From positions 246,634 to 310,633 of the forward strand of contig NZ_KQ949030.1 of the NCBI RefSeq assembly GCF_001514285.1: DNA of 64,000 bases. Direction: 5' to 3'. The notes beneath the pieces were generated by a model. The model was not told the origin of the DNA. It did no database searches and saw only the letters and a program-made list of their open reading frames with translations. A program made the translations under genes and the position numbers. This document shows positions 32,371 to 40,712 of this stretch, piece after piece. The DNA comes from Streptomyces sp. DSM 15324. Lineage in GTDB: Bacteria > Actinomycetota > Actinomycetes > Streptomycetales > Streptomycetaceae. Every line of letters begins with the position of its first letter. Position 1 is the first letter of the stretch.

Positions 32371-33461
32371 GATGCCGTCACGACCTTGACGCCGGCGGAC
32401 ACTCCCGTGCCACTCACCTCGACCAGGCCGCCCGCGAACATGCCCGTCGTCACCGCGATCAGCGTGCCGTCCGGGCGCTGCAGGGCGTACCCGCCCTCCC
32501 GCAGGGCGACCAGAGCGCCCACGGGCACGGCGAGCACGCCCTTGCGCGTGGTGGTGTCGAACCGCACCTGCACCGCCGCAGCGTCCAGGCTCCGCACGTC
32601 CGTGGCCCGGTCCGGGACCACGGTGACGTCGATGGTGGCCGGTCCGGTCTGCTGGGCGGACTCCTCGGCGGAGCCGCCCTGTATGGTGCGGCCGAGTGAC
32701 TTGACGGTGCCGCGGATCGTCCTGCCGTCCGGCAGGGTGACGGCCGCGCTGCCGCCGGCCTTGACGGTCCCCGCCTCGGTCGCCTCCAGCGCGACGGTGA
32801 CGGTCTTGGCGGCCAAGGTGTAGGTGAGCAGCGTGCCGTCGGCCGGGTCGCCCGGTTGCGCCTGGACCGTGTCGACGCGCACCGGGCCGGGCAGGACCAC
32901 GGCCTGACCGGGGGCGAGGGTGCCGGTGGCGGTCTGCCCGGTGTCGCTCTGCCACCGCTTGAGGGCGGCGGCGAGCGCGGGCGTGAACTCCTCGCCGTCA
33001 CCCCCGTCGCCGGTGTTCCTGGAGCCGACCGCGGGACCGGTCTCGTAGCCGAGCGCTCGCAGGTTGTCCGCGAGGACGCTCACGTCGTGGCCGCGCACCC
33101 CCGTCTTGGCGAGGGTGCGGAAGACCGGCGTGTCACCGAAGAGGACGGGGACGGGCCGGTCGTCGATCCGGTACAGCGCCTTGCCCCTGACCGCTCGGGC
33201 GCCGGGCTCGGGCAGCAGCGTCACGACGCCCTGGCCGGTGCCCTTGAGGGCGTGCGGCGTGCCGAAGCCGAGGGTGCCGGGCAGGGTGCGGCTGTCGGAG
33301 AGGTCGGTTCTCGTGACGGTGGCGGTCCGCACCCGGGCGGGGGCGGAGGTCCTGGTCCCCTGTCCGGAAGGGACGTCGCGCCACACATGGGCGCCTGCGC
33401 CCGCGACCCCGGCGACCAGCACGACACTCACCGCGACGAGCGCCTTACCGTGTCGTGGCAC
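32367..33461 (-). CDS. Periplasmic-adaptor-like efflux protein with peptidoglycan-binding-like domain
   Basis: A 364-residue exported protein acting as the HlyD/MacA-like adaptor of the ABC system. An N-terminal membrane anchor (~7-25, ALVAVSVVLVAGVAGAGAH) is followed by a biotinyl-lipoyl-like beta domain (GTLGFGTPHALKGTGQGVV). A PG_binding_1-like segment follows (~125-180, LADNLRALGYETG and ALKRWQSDTGQTATGTL). A membrane-proximal beta domain ends it (VPVGALVALREGGYALQRPDG). This layout is typical of Gram-positive actinobacterial adaptors. Its 5' end overlaps the lipoprotein gene by 17 bp. Confidence 0.87.
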   Translation of the reverse strand: MPRHGKALVAVSVVLVAGVAGAGAHVWRDVPSGQGTRTSAPARVRTATVTRTDLSDSRTLPGTLGFGTPHALKGTGQGVVTLLPEPGARAVRGKALYRIDDRPVPVLFGDTPVFRTLAKTGVRGHDVSVLADNLRALGYETGPAVGSRNTGDGGDGEEFTPALAAALKRWQSDTGQTATGTLAPGQAVVLPGPVRVDTVQAQPGDPADGTLLTYTLAAKTVTVALEATEAGTVKAGGSAAVTLPDGRTIRGTVKSLGRTIQGGSAEESAQQTGPATIDVTVVPDRATDVRSLDAAAVQVRFDTTTRKGVLAVPVGALVALREGGYALQRPDGTLIAVTTGMFAGGLVEVSGTGVSAGVKVVTAS

Positions 33462-34044
33462 TGAACGCCTCCAGGGTGCAGCTCTTGTCCACCTTCGTCT
33501 GCTGGGCGGCGCTCATCGTGGTGTTGCCGTCGTAGGTCCAGCCGGAGTTGTCCGGCAGCGCGGTGACCTTGAGCCCTTCGCGGTTCAGGCACTTCACGTA
33601 GGCGCGGTAGTCGTCGTCGTAGTGCGGGTTCTTCGCCTCGTCCAACTCCGGCGGCTGGAGGGGGAGTCTGTTCGCACAGGCCTTGGTGGCGGCCTTGGCC
33701 GTGGCGCTGTGGTCGGAGTCGTCGACGGAGTCCGGGCCGCGTGCCGTGAGCATCTTGTGCCCGTGGTCCTTGAGGCACATGGCGTAGATGTGCCAGTAGC
33801 GGTTCTTCTCCTCCTCCGAGCTGTCGAGCCGCAGTTGGGGGCGGCCGTCGTCGGGGGACGGTGTGGCCTCGGCGGTGGTGCTGCCGTCGGGGGCGTCGCT
33901 GTGCAGGGACGCCACGTCCTGCCGCGTCGCACTGTCGTCGTCGGAGTCGCCCGAACCTGCGCAGCCGGTGAGCAGGAGGGCGCCGGCGACGAGGGCGACG
34001 GCGCCGGGTACGCGGCGGCGGCCCGCGATGTCGAAGTGGTCCAT
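33445..34044 (-). CDS. Lipoprotein of ABC efflux operon
   Basis: A 199-residue secreted lipoprotein. The signal peptide ends in a lipobox, LLLTGCAG (Cys at ~28), followed by an acidic Ser/Asp-rich linker. The mature part is helical, with four Cys likely in disulphides (YAMCLKDHG, KACANRLP, YVKCLNREG, KSCTLEAF). No known domain is recognised; comparable lipoproteins sit beside MacAB-like genes in other streptomycetes. ATG 34044 or 34053 could start it; GAGG lies between them. It is the promoter-proximal gene of the four-gene minus operon and divergent from the M28 peptidase. Confidence 0.83.
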   Translation of the reverse strand: MDHFDIAGRRRVPGAVALVAGALLLTGCAGSGDSDDDSATRQDVASLHSDAPDGSTTAEATPSPDDGRPQLRLDSSEEEKNRYWHIYAMCLKDHGHKMLTARGPDSVDDSDHSATAKAATKACANRLPLQPPELDEAKNPHYDDDYRAYVKCLNREGLKVTALPDNSGWTYDGNTTMSAAQQTKVDKSCTLEAFSATTR

Positions 34045-34227
34045 GCGCCTCATGGTCCGGGCCGTGTGTCGGGAAGCGGTCGGCAACCGGTGCGGGAGCG
34101 TTGCGCGTTCGGTGCTCGTGCGGCCACCGGACGCCCACGGGGCGCCGACGACCCGGCGACGGGAACGGGACATCTGCTGCCTACCGTCGTCCCCCGTCCG
34201 TTCCCCGAGTGACAGGAGAGCCAGCTC

Positions 34228-35130
34228 ATGGCATCCCGCACGTTCCCGCGCTGCGCCGCCGTCGGCGCCCTGTGCGCCGGCCTGCTCGGCGCCGCACCCG
34301 TCGGCGCGACCCCCCGGATCCCGGGTCCACCGGTGGTCACGGCCCAGCGCGTCATGCCGTATCTGAAGGACCTCCAGTCGATCGCCGACCGCAACGGCGG
34401 CAACCGGGCACACGGCACCCCCGGCTACCGGGAGTCGGTGAGGTATGTGAAACGGGTGCTGGAGGAGGCCGGTTACCGCACGGTCCTGCAGCCGTTCACG
34501 CACGACGGCGCCACGGGCTACAACGTCATCGCCGACTGGCCGGGCGGGGACACACGCGACACGGTGCTGGTCGGAGCGCACCTCGACAGCGTCCTGGCCG
34601 GTCCCGGCATCAACGACAACGGTTCCGGCTCGGCCGCCGTCCTCGCGACCGCGGTCGCCGTCGCCCAGGCCCACCTGAAGACCGGCCGGCACCTGCGGTT
34701 CGCCTGGTGGGGCGCGGAGGAGGGCGGTCTGTTCGGCTCGGCGCACTACGTCGACGCCCTGTCCCCCGCCGAGCGTTCCTCCCTCCACACGTACCTCAAC
34801 TTCGACCAGGCCGGCTCCCGGAACACCACGACCTGGCTGGTCACCCACGATCCTTCCGGCTCCGACGGCGCCGTGGAGTCGACCGAGGCGTTCGAGAGGC
34901 ACTTCGCCGCCCGCTCCATACCGACCTTCGACATCGGCGACACGGGCTCGGACGACCGTTCCTTCGCGGCCGCGGGCATTCCCATTGCCGGTTTCACCAC
35001 CGGCATCTCCGACTGCGTGCACAGCGCCTGCGACGACATCGACAACGTGGACCCCGCCGTGCAGACCGCCAGCACCGACGCCGTGCTCGACGTCACCTGG
35101 CAGCTCGCCGTGGCGAAGGACCGCCGGTGA
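34228..35130 (+). CDS. Secreted M28 zinc aminopeptidase (SGAP-like)
   Basis: A 300-residue secreted aminopeptidase resembling Streptomyces griseus aminopeptidase S. The signal peptide (~1-28) ends near VGAT. The double-zinc ligands are His118 (GAHLDS), Asp130 (GINDNGSG), Glu165 with catalytic Glu164 (WWGAEEGG), Asp193 (LNFDQAG) and His265 (DCVHSACDD). It removes N-terminal, usually hydrophobic, residues from peptides outside the cell. GGAGAG precedes the ATG. The next gene (M1 peptidase) starts at its stop codon, so two secreted peptidases are made together. Confidence 0.93.
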   Translation: MASRTFPRCAAVGALCAGLLGAAPVGATPRIPGPPVVTAQRVMPYLKDLQSIADRNGGNRAHGTPGYRESVRYVKRVLEEAGYRTVLQPFTHDGATGYNVIADWPGGDTRDTVLVGAHLDSVLAGPGINDNGSGSAAVLATAVAVAQAHLKTGRHLRFAWWGAEEGGLFGSAHYVDALSPAERSSLHTYLNFDQAGSRNTTTWLVTHDPSGSDGAVESTEAFERHFAARSIPTFDIGDTGSDDRSFAAAGIPIAGFTTGISDCVHSACDDIDNVDPAVQTASTDAVLDVTWQLAVAKDRR

Positions 35131-36539
35131 GGCGGCTCGTGGCCTCTCCGCTCGCGGCGCTCGTCCTGTGCGTGCTCACCGGTCCGGCGCCCGCGTCGGC
35201 GGCCGACGGCGGCGCCGGCCTGTCGGATCCGTACTTCCCCACGGACGGGAACTCGGGGTACGACGTCGCCCGGTACGACGTCCGCATCGCCTACGACCCG
35301 GCGCGCCCCGGCCATCTGACCGGGGACACCACCATCACCGCGCGGGCCCTGACGGATCTGGGCCGGTTCCACCTGGACCTCACCGGGTTCGACGTGTCGT
35401 CCGTGACGGTCGACGGCCGCGAGGCCCGCACGGTGGAACGCGAGGGGGAGCATGAACTCGTGATCACTCCGGAGCGCGAGCTGCGGGAAGGCGCCGACTT
35501 CTCCGTCCGGGTGCGGTACTCGGGCAGGCCGGTCGGCGAGGGCTGGCACCCCCTCGCCGACGGCGGCGTCGCCGTCAGCGGCGAGCCGCACTCCGCCACC
35601 TCCTGGTACCCGGCCAACGACCACCCGTCCGACAAGGCCACCTTCCGCCTCACGGCCACCGTCCCCGACGGGTGGACCGCCGTCGGCAACGGTCGTCCCG
35701 GCCCGGTGACCGGGGACGGCGCGGGCCACCGCACCTTCCGCTGGTACGAGGACCGTCCCCTCACCACGTACACGAGCATGGTGGCCGTCGACCGGTTCAC
35801 CGTACGCACCTCCGCGCTGCCCGACGGCACCCCGGTCGTCAACGCCTACAGTCCCGACGCGCTGATCGACCCCGACGCCGAGAGGCTTCAGGAGGACATC
35901 CTCGGCTTCCTGGCCTCCCGCCTCGGCCCGTACCCGTTCTCCTCGGCCGGGGCCGTCGTGCTGACCGGACCGTCCGGTGCCGGCCCGGTCGACCTGGAGA
36001 CCCAGAGCCGTCCGACGTACGACACGGGACTCTTCGACGTCGCGATGGTGCACGAGATCGCCCACCAGTGGTACGGCGACAGCGTGTCCTTCACCGACTG
36101 GCGTGACGGCTGCGTCGCCGAGTGCGTCGCCACGTACGCCCAGTGGCTGTGGTACGAGCACCAGGGGGACGACCTCGACCGCGACTACTACCTGGCCACG
36201 GTCCAGGAGCACCGCGCCGACCCGGCGTTCTGGCGCGTCCCGCTGTACGACCCGGGGCCCGGCAGGCAGCTCGACGGCGCGCTCTACGCACGAGGGCCGC
36301 TGATGCTGCACGCGCTGCGACGCACGGTCGGCGACAAGGCGTTCTTCGACCTCCTGCGCGCCTGGCCCGCCCGGCACCGCCACGGCAACGCCTCGTGGCC
36401 CGAGTTCGAGGCCCTGGCCGCCGAACTCTCCCGTCACGATCTGGGGGGCTTCTTCACCGCCTGGGCGCACGGCACAGAGGTTCCTCCTGACCGGTACCTG
36501 TACCCGGCGGGCCTTCCCCGGCCCAAGGCGACGGGCTGA
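35127..36539 (+). CDS. Secreted M1-family metallopeptidase
   Basis: A 470-residue gluzincin of the M1 family. It has an N-terminal signal peptide (~1-26, ALVLCVLTGPAPASA). A beta-sandwich domain (~35-215) leads to the catalytic domain with His309-Glu310-x-x-His313 and Glu332, the canonical HExxH-x18-E. The exopeptidase GxMEN loop is replaced by GPVDLETQSRPTY, as in other short streptomycete M1 proteins. GTG 35127 overlaps the M28 stop, so translation is coupled. The C-terminal ARM domain of full-length M1 aminopeptidases is missing, which is normal for this subfamily. Confidence 0.9.
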   Translation: MRRLVASPLAALVLCVLTGPAPASAADGGAGLSDPYFPTDGNSGYDVARYDVRIAYDPARPGHLTGDTTITARALTDLGRFHLDLTGFDVSSVTVDGREARTVEREGEHELVITPERELREGADFSVRVRYSGRPVGEGWHPLADGGVAVSGEPHSATSWYPANDHPSDKATFRLTATVPDGWTAVGNGRPGPVTGDGAGHRTFRWYEDRPLTTYTSMVAVDRFTVRTSALPDGTPVVNAYSPDALIDPDAERLQEDILGFLASRLGPYPFSSAGAVVLTGPSGAGPVDLETQSRPTYDTGLFDVAMVHEIAHQWYGDSVSFTDWRDGCVAECVATYAQWLWYEHQGDDLDRDYYLATVQEHRADPAFWRVPLYDPGPGRQLDGALYARGPLMLHALRRTVGDKAFFDLLRAWPARHRHGNASWPEFEALAAELSRHDLGGFFTAWAHGTEVPPDRYLYPAGLPRPKATG

Positions 36540-36576
36540 CCCACCCCGAACCGTGCGGGGGGGGCGGCCGGACGTC

Positions 36577-38400
36577 CTACGACTCGGGCTGCCCGGTCGA
36601 CGGACCGGGCAGCCCGAGCGTGAACACCGATCCCTTGCCGGGCACACTCGACGCGTGCACGGTACCGCCGTGCGCCTCGGCGAGTTTGCGGACGATGGAC
36701 AGGCCCAGCCCGCTTCCCCCGCCCTGTCTGCTGCGCGACTTCTCCGCCCGCCAGAAACGGTCGAACACCTTGGGCAGGTCCTCCTCGGCGATACCGGAGC
36801 CGGTGTCCTCGACGCCGAACACCACCTGGTCGCCCAGGGGACGTACGGAGAGGGTGACCGTGCCGCCGGCGGGCGTGTGCCGAATGGCGTTCGAGACGAG
36901 GTTCCCGATCGCCTGACGCAGTCGTACGGAATCCGCCCTCAGGTACGGCCGCACCTCCTCGGACCGCACCCGCAGCTCCACTCCCGCGGCGCCGGCGTTG
37001 CCCTGATGGGCGCGCGCGACCTGGGCCAGCAGGGCGGCGGCGTCCACGTCCTCCGGGTGCACTCTGAGCGCACCGGCGTCCGCCGCCGCGAGGTCTCGCA
37101 GATCGTCGATGATGTGCTGAAGCAGCAGCGCCTCCTCCAGCAGGGAGGAGATGAGACTCCCGTCCGCCGGGACGACACCGTCCTCGACGGCCTCCAGCCA
37201 GCCCCGGACGTTGCTGAGCGGCGTGCGCAGCTCATGGGCCACATCGCTGACCAGCGCCCGGCGCAGTTGCTCCAGTTCCCGCCGTCGGCTCGACATGAGG
37301 TTGAACGCCGCGGCGAGCCTGCCGAACTCGTCGTCGCCGGTCACCTCGACGTGGGCGTCCTCGTCCCCTTCAGCCATCCGCTGGGCCGCACCGGTCAGTG
37401 CGCGCAGCGGCCTGACCATGCGGGTGCCGGCGATGAAGGTGACCGTCACCGTCGTGAGCAGCACCGCGACGGTGACCCCCGCGATCCTCATGCGGTTGGC
37501 GCCGGACAGATCGAAGAAGGTGGCGATCTTCCGCTCGGGTGCGGTGGCGAACAGCAGGGCCGCCGGAGCCACGTAGGGGTCGAGCTGGTCGCGCAGTGCC
37601 CCGGAGAGACAGGCCGTCACCGCACGGCTGTTCGGAGCACCGCCGGCGGTGGACGGGGTCCAGGTCAGGTCGTCGGCGAGCTGGACCGGGGAGGCGTGAC
37701 GGGCGACGAGGCAGCTGTTGACGAGCCTGCCCAGCTGAGCGAGGGCCCGGTTCTCCGTGGGCGTGCGCTCGAGCAGGTCGTCGACCTCGCACCGGTCACC
37801 CACGTTCAGGACCCGGCCGTCGAGCCGGATCTCGGGCCGGCCGCTCGGACTCTCCACGACAACGGCGTCGGCGGGGACGGGTCCGTCACGGAAACAGCTC
37901 GCGATCCGGGACGCGAGGACCTGAAGGGCCGCCTTCTCCCGGTCGGGCAACCGGAAGGGGCCGACGGCGCGGGGATCGATGCCCGCGTACGGCCCGCTGC
38001 CCTGGCGGGGGACGAGCGTGGTGTCCACGGCGAGCGCGTCGACGGTCGCGGACGGCGTGTCAGGCAGCGACCGGGCCGGCGTCCGGCCTCCCCCGCCCGA
38101 GTCCGCCAGCAGGCGACGGTTCTCGTCGGTCAGGGTGATGCGGCGGCCGGTCTCGCGCGCCAGCGCCCGGATCGTCGGCTCGACCCCCCGCCAGTCCGGG
38201 TGGGTGGCGGCGTAGCCGACGAGTGTGTCGTACACCCGGGCGTCATCGGTGATGGCCTGGCCGCGCTCACGCCCGATGGCGACCGCGGTGACACTGACGA
38301 CGAGCCAGGCGGTGGCGACGATCGAGCAGAGGGACACCAGGACGGACACCGCCAGCAGCCGGGAACGCAGGCTTCTGCGCGGGGATATGTCACCTCGCAC
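36577..38400 (-). CDS. Sensor histidine kinase
   Basis: A 607-residue membrane histidine kinase. Helix 1 is at ~14-43, a large extracellular sensor at ~44-300, helix 2 at ~303-325, and a HAMP domain follows (MVRPLRALTGAAQRMAEGD). The HisKA domain has His389 in SDVAHELRTPLSN. The HATPase has N box GNLVSNAIRHTP, G1 DTGSGI, F box FDRFWRAEKSRS and G2 GSGLGLSIV. The four sensor-domain cysteines may pair. It overlaps the response-regulator gene by 11 bp. Its last codons form a terminator-like hairpin. Confidence 0.92.
   Translation of the reverse strand: MRGDISPRRSLRSRLLAVSVLVSLCSIVATAWLVVSVTAVAIGRERGQAITDDARVYDTLVGYAATHPDWRGVEPTIRALARETGRRITLTDENRRLLADSGGGGRTPARSLPDTPSATVDALAVDTTLVPRQGSGPYAGIDPRAVGPFRLPDREKAALQVLASRIASCFRDGPVPADAVVVESPSGRPEIRLDGRVLNVGDRCEVDDLLERTPTENRALAQLGRLVNSCLVARHASPVQLADDLTWTPSTAGGAPNSRAVTACLSGALRDQLDPYVAPAALLFATAPERKIATFFDLSGANRMRIAGVTVAVLLTTVTVTFIAGTRMVRPLRALTGAAQRMAEGDEDAHVEVTGDDEFGRLAAAFNLMSSRRRELEQLRRALVSDVAHELRTPLSNVRGWLEAVEDGVVPADGSLISSLLEEALLLQHIIDDLRDLAAADAGALRVHPEDVDAAALLAQVARAHQGNAGAAGVELRVRSEEVRPYLRADSVRLRQAIGNLVSNAIRHTPAGGTVTLSVRPLGDQVVFGVEDTGSGIAEEDLPKVFDRFWRAEKSRSRQGGGSGLGLSIVRKLAEAHGGTVHASSVPGKGSVFTLGLPGPSTGQPES
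36583..36618. terminator. Bidirectional hairpin between convergent M1 peptidase and kinase genes
   Basis: A perfect 15-bp stem (CTCGGGCTGCCCGGT / ACCGGGCAGCCCGAG) with a 6-nt loop. It lies 43 bp after the M1 peptidase stop and inside the last codons of the kinase gene, where it encodes GLPGPSTGQPES. It could terminate transcription from both sides. Confidence 0.65.
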
Positions 38401-39178
38401 GGAGACCGGCCGTGTCGTCCGGCTCCGCCGCGGGACGGGGTTCGGCGGCCTTGTAGCCGACGCCGTAGACCGTGAGCAGCCGTTCCGGGCGCGAAGGGTC
38501 CCGTTCGATCTTGCGGCGCAGGTTCATGACGTGTCCGTCGACCGTGCGCGTGGTGACGTAGCGGTCGATGCCGTGCAGGTGTTCCAGAATCTGTTTCCTC
38601 GTGAACACCCTGCCCGGAGCCGAGGCCAGCACTTCGATCACGCGGAACTCACCGGGTGTGCAGTCGACCAGCCGTCCCTCCACCCGTACCTCGAACCGGC
38701 CGGGGTCGACCGCCAGCGAGCCGACGACGTGCACCGGATCGGCCGTCCGCGCCCCGAACCCGGAACCGGCAACGGCCCCGGCCCCTGCGCCGGGCGCCGT
38801 CGCCTGGCCGGCGCGTCGCAGCAGGGTGCGCACCCGGGCGACGAGTTCCCGCGGACTACAGGGTTTGGTCATGTAGTCGTCGGCCCCCAGATCCAGGGCG
38901 AGCAACAGGTCGTCCTCCTCCGCGCGGGCCGTGAGCATCAGGACGGGGACTTCGGACTCCCTGCGCAGCACCCGGCACACGTCGAGGCCGTCCACGCGGG
39001 GCATCATCCAGTCCAGCACCACGAGATCCGGCATACGCCGCCGGATCTCGTCCAGCGCCGCGCGCCCGTCGTGGACGACGCCGACCGAATGGCCTTCCCT
39101 CTCCAGGTACAGGCGGATGAGGTCGGCCTGTTTCGGGTCGTCGTCGGCGAGCACCACGTAAGCACACATGCGGGCCAT
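38390..39178 (-). CDS. OmpR-family response regulator
   Basis: A 262-residue response regulator. The receiver (~5-125) has acidic Asp12-14, phospho-acceptor Asp56 (VVLDWMMP) and Lys105 (MTKPCSP). A Gly/Ala linker (~128-148) leads to the winged-helix output (~155-245, GEFRVIEVLASAPGRVFTRKQ and RTVDGHVMNLRRKIE). It pairs with the overlapping kinase gene. The start is uncertain: ATG 39178 or 39169; neither has a good ribosome site, and the transcript may be leaderless. Regulated genes are unknown; the adjacent peptidases are candidates. Confidence 0.9.
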   Translation of the reverse strand: MARMCAYVVLADDDPKQADLIRLYLEREGHSVGVVHDGRAALDEIRRRMPDLVVLDWMMPRVDGLDVCRVLRRESEVPVLMLTARAEEDDLLLALDLGADDYMTKPCSPRELVARVRTLLRRAGQATAPGAGAGAVAGSGFGARTADPVHVVGSLAVDPGRFEVRVEGRLVDCTPGEFRVIEVLASAPGRVFTRKQILEHLHGIDRYVTTRTVDGHVMNLRRKIERDPSRPERLLTVYGVGYKAAEPRPAAEPDDTAGLRAR

Positions 39179-39251
39179 CGTAGGGACGACGGACGGCTGA
39201 TTCCCGCCCAGGCGGCGGCAGTCGGCGAGGGCCATCGGACCCCGACAGGAA

Positions 39252-39265
39252 GGGAACAGGTTCCC
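39252..39265. promoter_or_regulatory. Operator-like palindrome upstream of two-component system
   Basis: GGGAAC and GTTCCC separated by AG form a perfect palindrome 74 bp upstream of the response-regulator start. Its position fits an operator for the two-component operon; the binding protein is unknown. Confidence 0.35.
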
Positions 39266-39386
39266 GACATTCGACGAGGATTCTGATCATCGGCATCCCC
39301 GGCCGGCGCCGCGCCGCGCCGCCTCGCAGGCCCGGGGATGCCGACGCGGCGCGGGCTGTGTCGGCACGTCCCCGGCGTTCTCCGAC

Positions 39387-39537
39387 GGCAGTGCCACCCG
39401 CGCACAGATCGACGAAAGGCGGCATGCAGGACAGCGACGTCGAGCGACTTGCCCGTGCGCACACCCAGACCTGCCCGACAGGGCACAGTTTTTTCAGTGC
39501 ACTGTCAGGCATTGAGCGGTGCGCTGGCGGAACAGCC
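39387..39537. repeat. Imperfect inverted repeat bounding a 150-bp segment
   Basis: The left arm (39387-39412) and right arm (39510-39537, reversed) match at 19 of 26 bases. Both arms, read inward, encode the same octapeptide AVPPAHRS. The core includes a T run and the palindrome CAGTGCACTG. It could be a decayed MITE-like element or a regulatory structure; no flanking target duplication was seen. Confidence 0.3.
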
Positions 39538-39729
39538 GAACGCCGAACGGTGAGCTTTTCTGGAGCACGCACCACACCGAGCCCGGCGTCCCAGGACCCG
39601 GGCATCGCCGCGCCGACGGCGTGAAGTGCGGCGGATTCCGTCGCGCCCTCCGGCCTCGCGCCGGGGGGACCCGGCGGACCGGCGCGCCGCCATCGCCGCC
39701 TGCCGGGCCCACGCCCCCGGCCGGCGGCG

Positions 39730-39766
39730 GCCACCGCAACCGCGGCGGCCGCGGCTTCGCGGTGGC
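39730..39766 (+). promoter_or_regulatory. Leader hairpin upstream of T7SS-adjacent LuxR regulator
   Basis: Nested inverted repeats, GCCACCGC ... GCGGTGGC with inner CCGCGG-CGG-CCGCGG, form a stable stem 67 bp before the regulator start. It may be a terminator of an upstream transcript or part of the 5' leader. Function is not known. Confidence 0.35.
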
Positions 39767-39832
39767 GCGGCAGCGACCTCGGCCGGTCCCGGGACCCCAC
39801 CGGCACCGATCCCTCCCAGGAGTGAAAGCGAC

Positions 39833-40534
39833 ATGCAGTACTACACCGTGGGCGACCGCGAGACGCGTCCGGCGGCGAGCGCCGCGGGCCGGCGGGTCGC
39901 GGCGCGGACCGTGGCCGTCTCGGTGATCGCCAACGACCCGATCACCGGGGAGGGCACGATCGCGTGTCTGCGGACCTACAGCGGGCTGAAGCTGCTGTCG
40001 GCCGACGAACGGCCGGGCGCCGACGTGATCCTGATGCTGACCGACGAGGTCACCGAGAACACGATGCAGGTGATGGAGACGGTCGCGGACCGCTCGTCCA
40101 ATGCCGGCATGGGTATCGTGCTGGTCACCGAGCGGCTGCGCGACCACCATGTGCTGCGGGCCCTCCAGTGCGGTGTGCGCGGTGTGCTGTCCCGCCAGGT
40201 CTGCGGGTTCGACGCGGTGGTGGACTCGGTGCGCGAGGTCGGGGCCGGCGGCGCGCACCTGCCGCCGCAACTCCAGGCGTGGCTGGTGGACCGGCTCCAG
40301 ACGATCCAGCGCGATGTGCTGGCACCGCTGGGAATGACCGCGTCGGGCCTGGACACCCGTGAGGTGGCCGTCCTGCGACTGCTGGCCGAGGGCATGGACA
40401 CCACCGAGATAGCCGAGCACCTCAGCTACTCGGAACGCACGATCAAGAACATCATCAGCGGCATGATGACCCGGCTCGGTCTGCGCAACCGCACCCAGGC
40501 CGTGGCCCACGCGCTGCGCAGCGGCGCCCTGTGA
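39833..40534 (+). CDS. LuxR-type regulator with degenerate receiver domain, next to T7SS genes
   Basis: A 233-residue NarL/FixJ-like regulator. Residues ~25-145 have a receiver-like alternation (VAVSVIANDPITGEGTIACL) but the acidic pair is reduced to AND, and the phospho-acceptor position reads LMLTDEV without the usual Asp. This suggests phosphorylation-independent control. The C-terminal LuxR helix-turn-helix (~168-230) is intact (TREVAVLRLLAEGMDTTEIA, SYSERTIKNIISGMMTRLGL). AGGAG precedes the ATG by ~10 nt. It sits 178 bp before eccC on the same strand and is the likely regulator of the secretion locus. Confidence 0.87.
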   Translation: MQYYTVGDRETRPAASAAGRRVAARTVAVSVIANDPITGEGTIACLRTYSGLKLLSADERPGADVILMLTDEVTENTMQVMETVADRSSNAGMGIVLVTERLRDHHVLRALQCGVRGVLSRQVCGFDAVVDSVREVGAGGAHLPPQLQAWLVDRLQTIQRDVLAPLGMTASGLDTREVAVLRLLAEGMDTTEIAEHLSYSERTIKNIISGMMTRLGLRNRTQAVAHALRSGAL

Positions 40535-40712
40535 ACCGCCGGACGAGCCCGCCGCACGGCCCGCTCACCGCCGGACGGCGTCCCGCTTCCCCCCAGGGGA
40601 ACGGCCGGTGGTCCTCGAGGGCAACGTCGAAGTGCCCCGCCCGGCCCCGTGAGCTGCGGCTCCTACCGTTGTCGCGGCGCACGGGCGCCGTAACCGTGGA
40701 GAACACCCTTAC

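Larger units (their letters stand above)
39179..39832. other. Long divergent intergenic region before the T7SS locus
   Basis: About 650 bases with no convincing gene. It contains a GGGAAC/GTTCCC palindrome (39252-39265), an imperfect inverted repeat bounding ~150 bp (39387-39537), a CAGTGCACTG palindrome (39495-39504) and a leader hairpin (39730-39766). A 66-codon frame starting at 39424 with a weak AAAGG site is open but has no recognisable product. Confidence 0.55.

Noticed and set aside
39387..39537. Treating the inverted-repeat segment as an insertion sequence
   Set aside because: No transposase, no perfect terminal repeats and no target-site duplication; kept only as a repeat.
39424..39624. 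66-codon ORF with a weak AAAGG site before the T7SS regulator
   Set aside because: No recognisable product, and it crosses an inverted-repeat region. Not enough support to call a gene.
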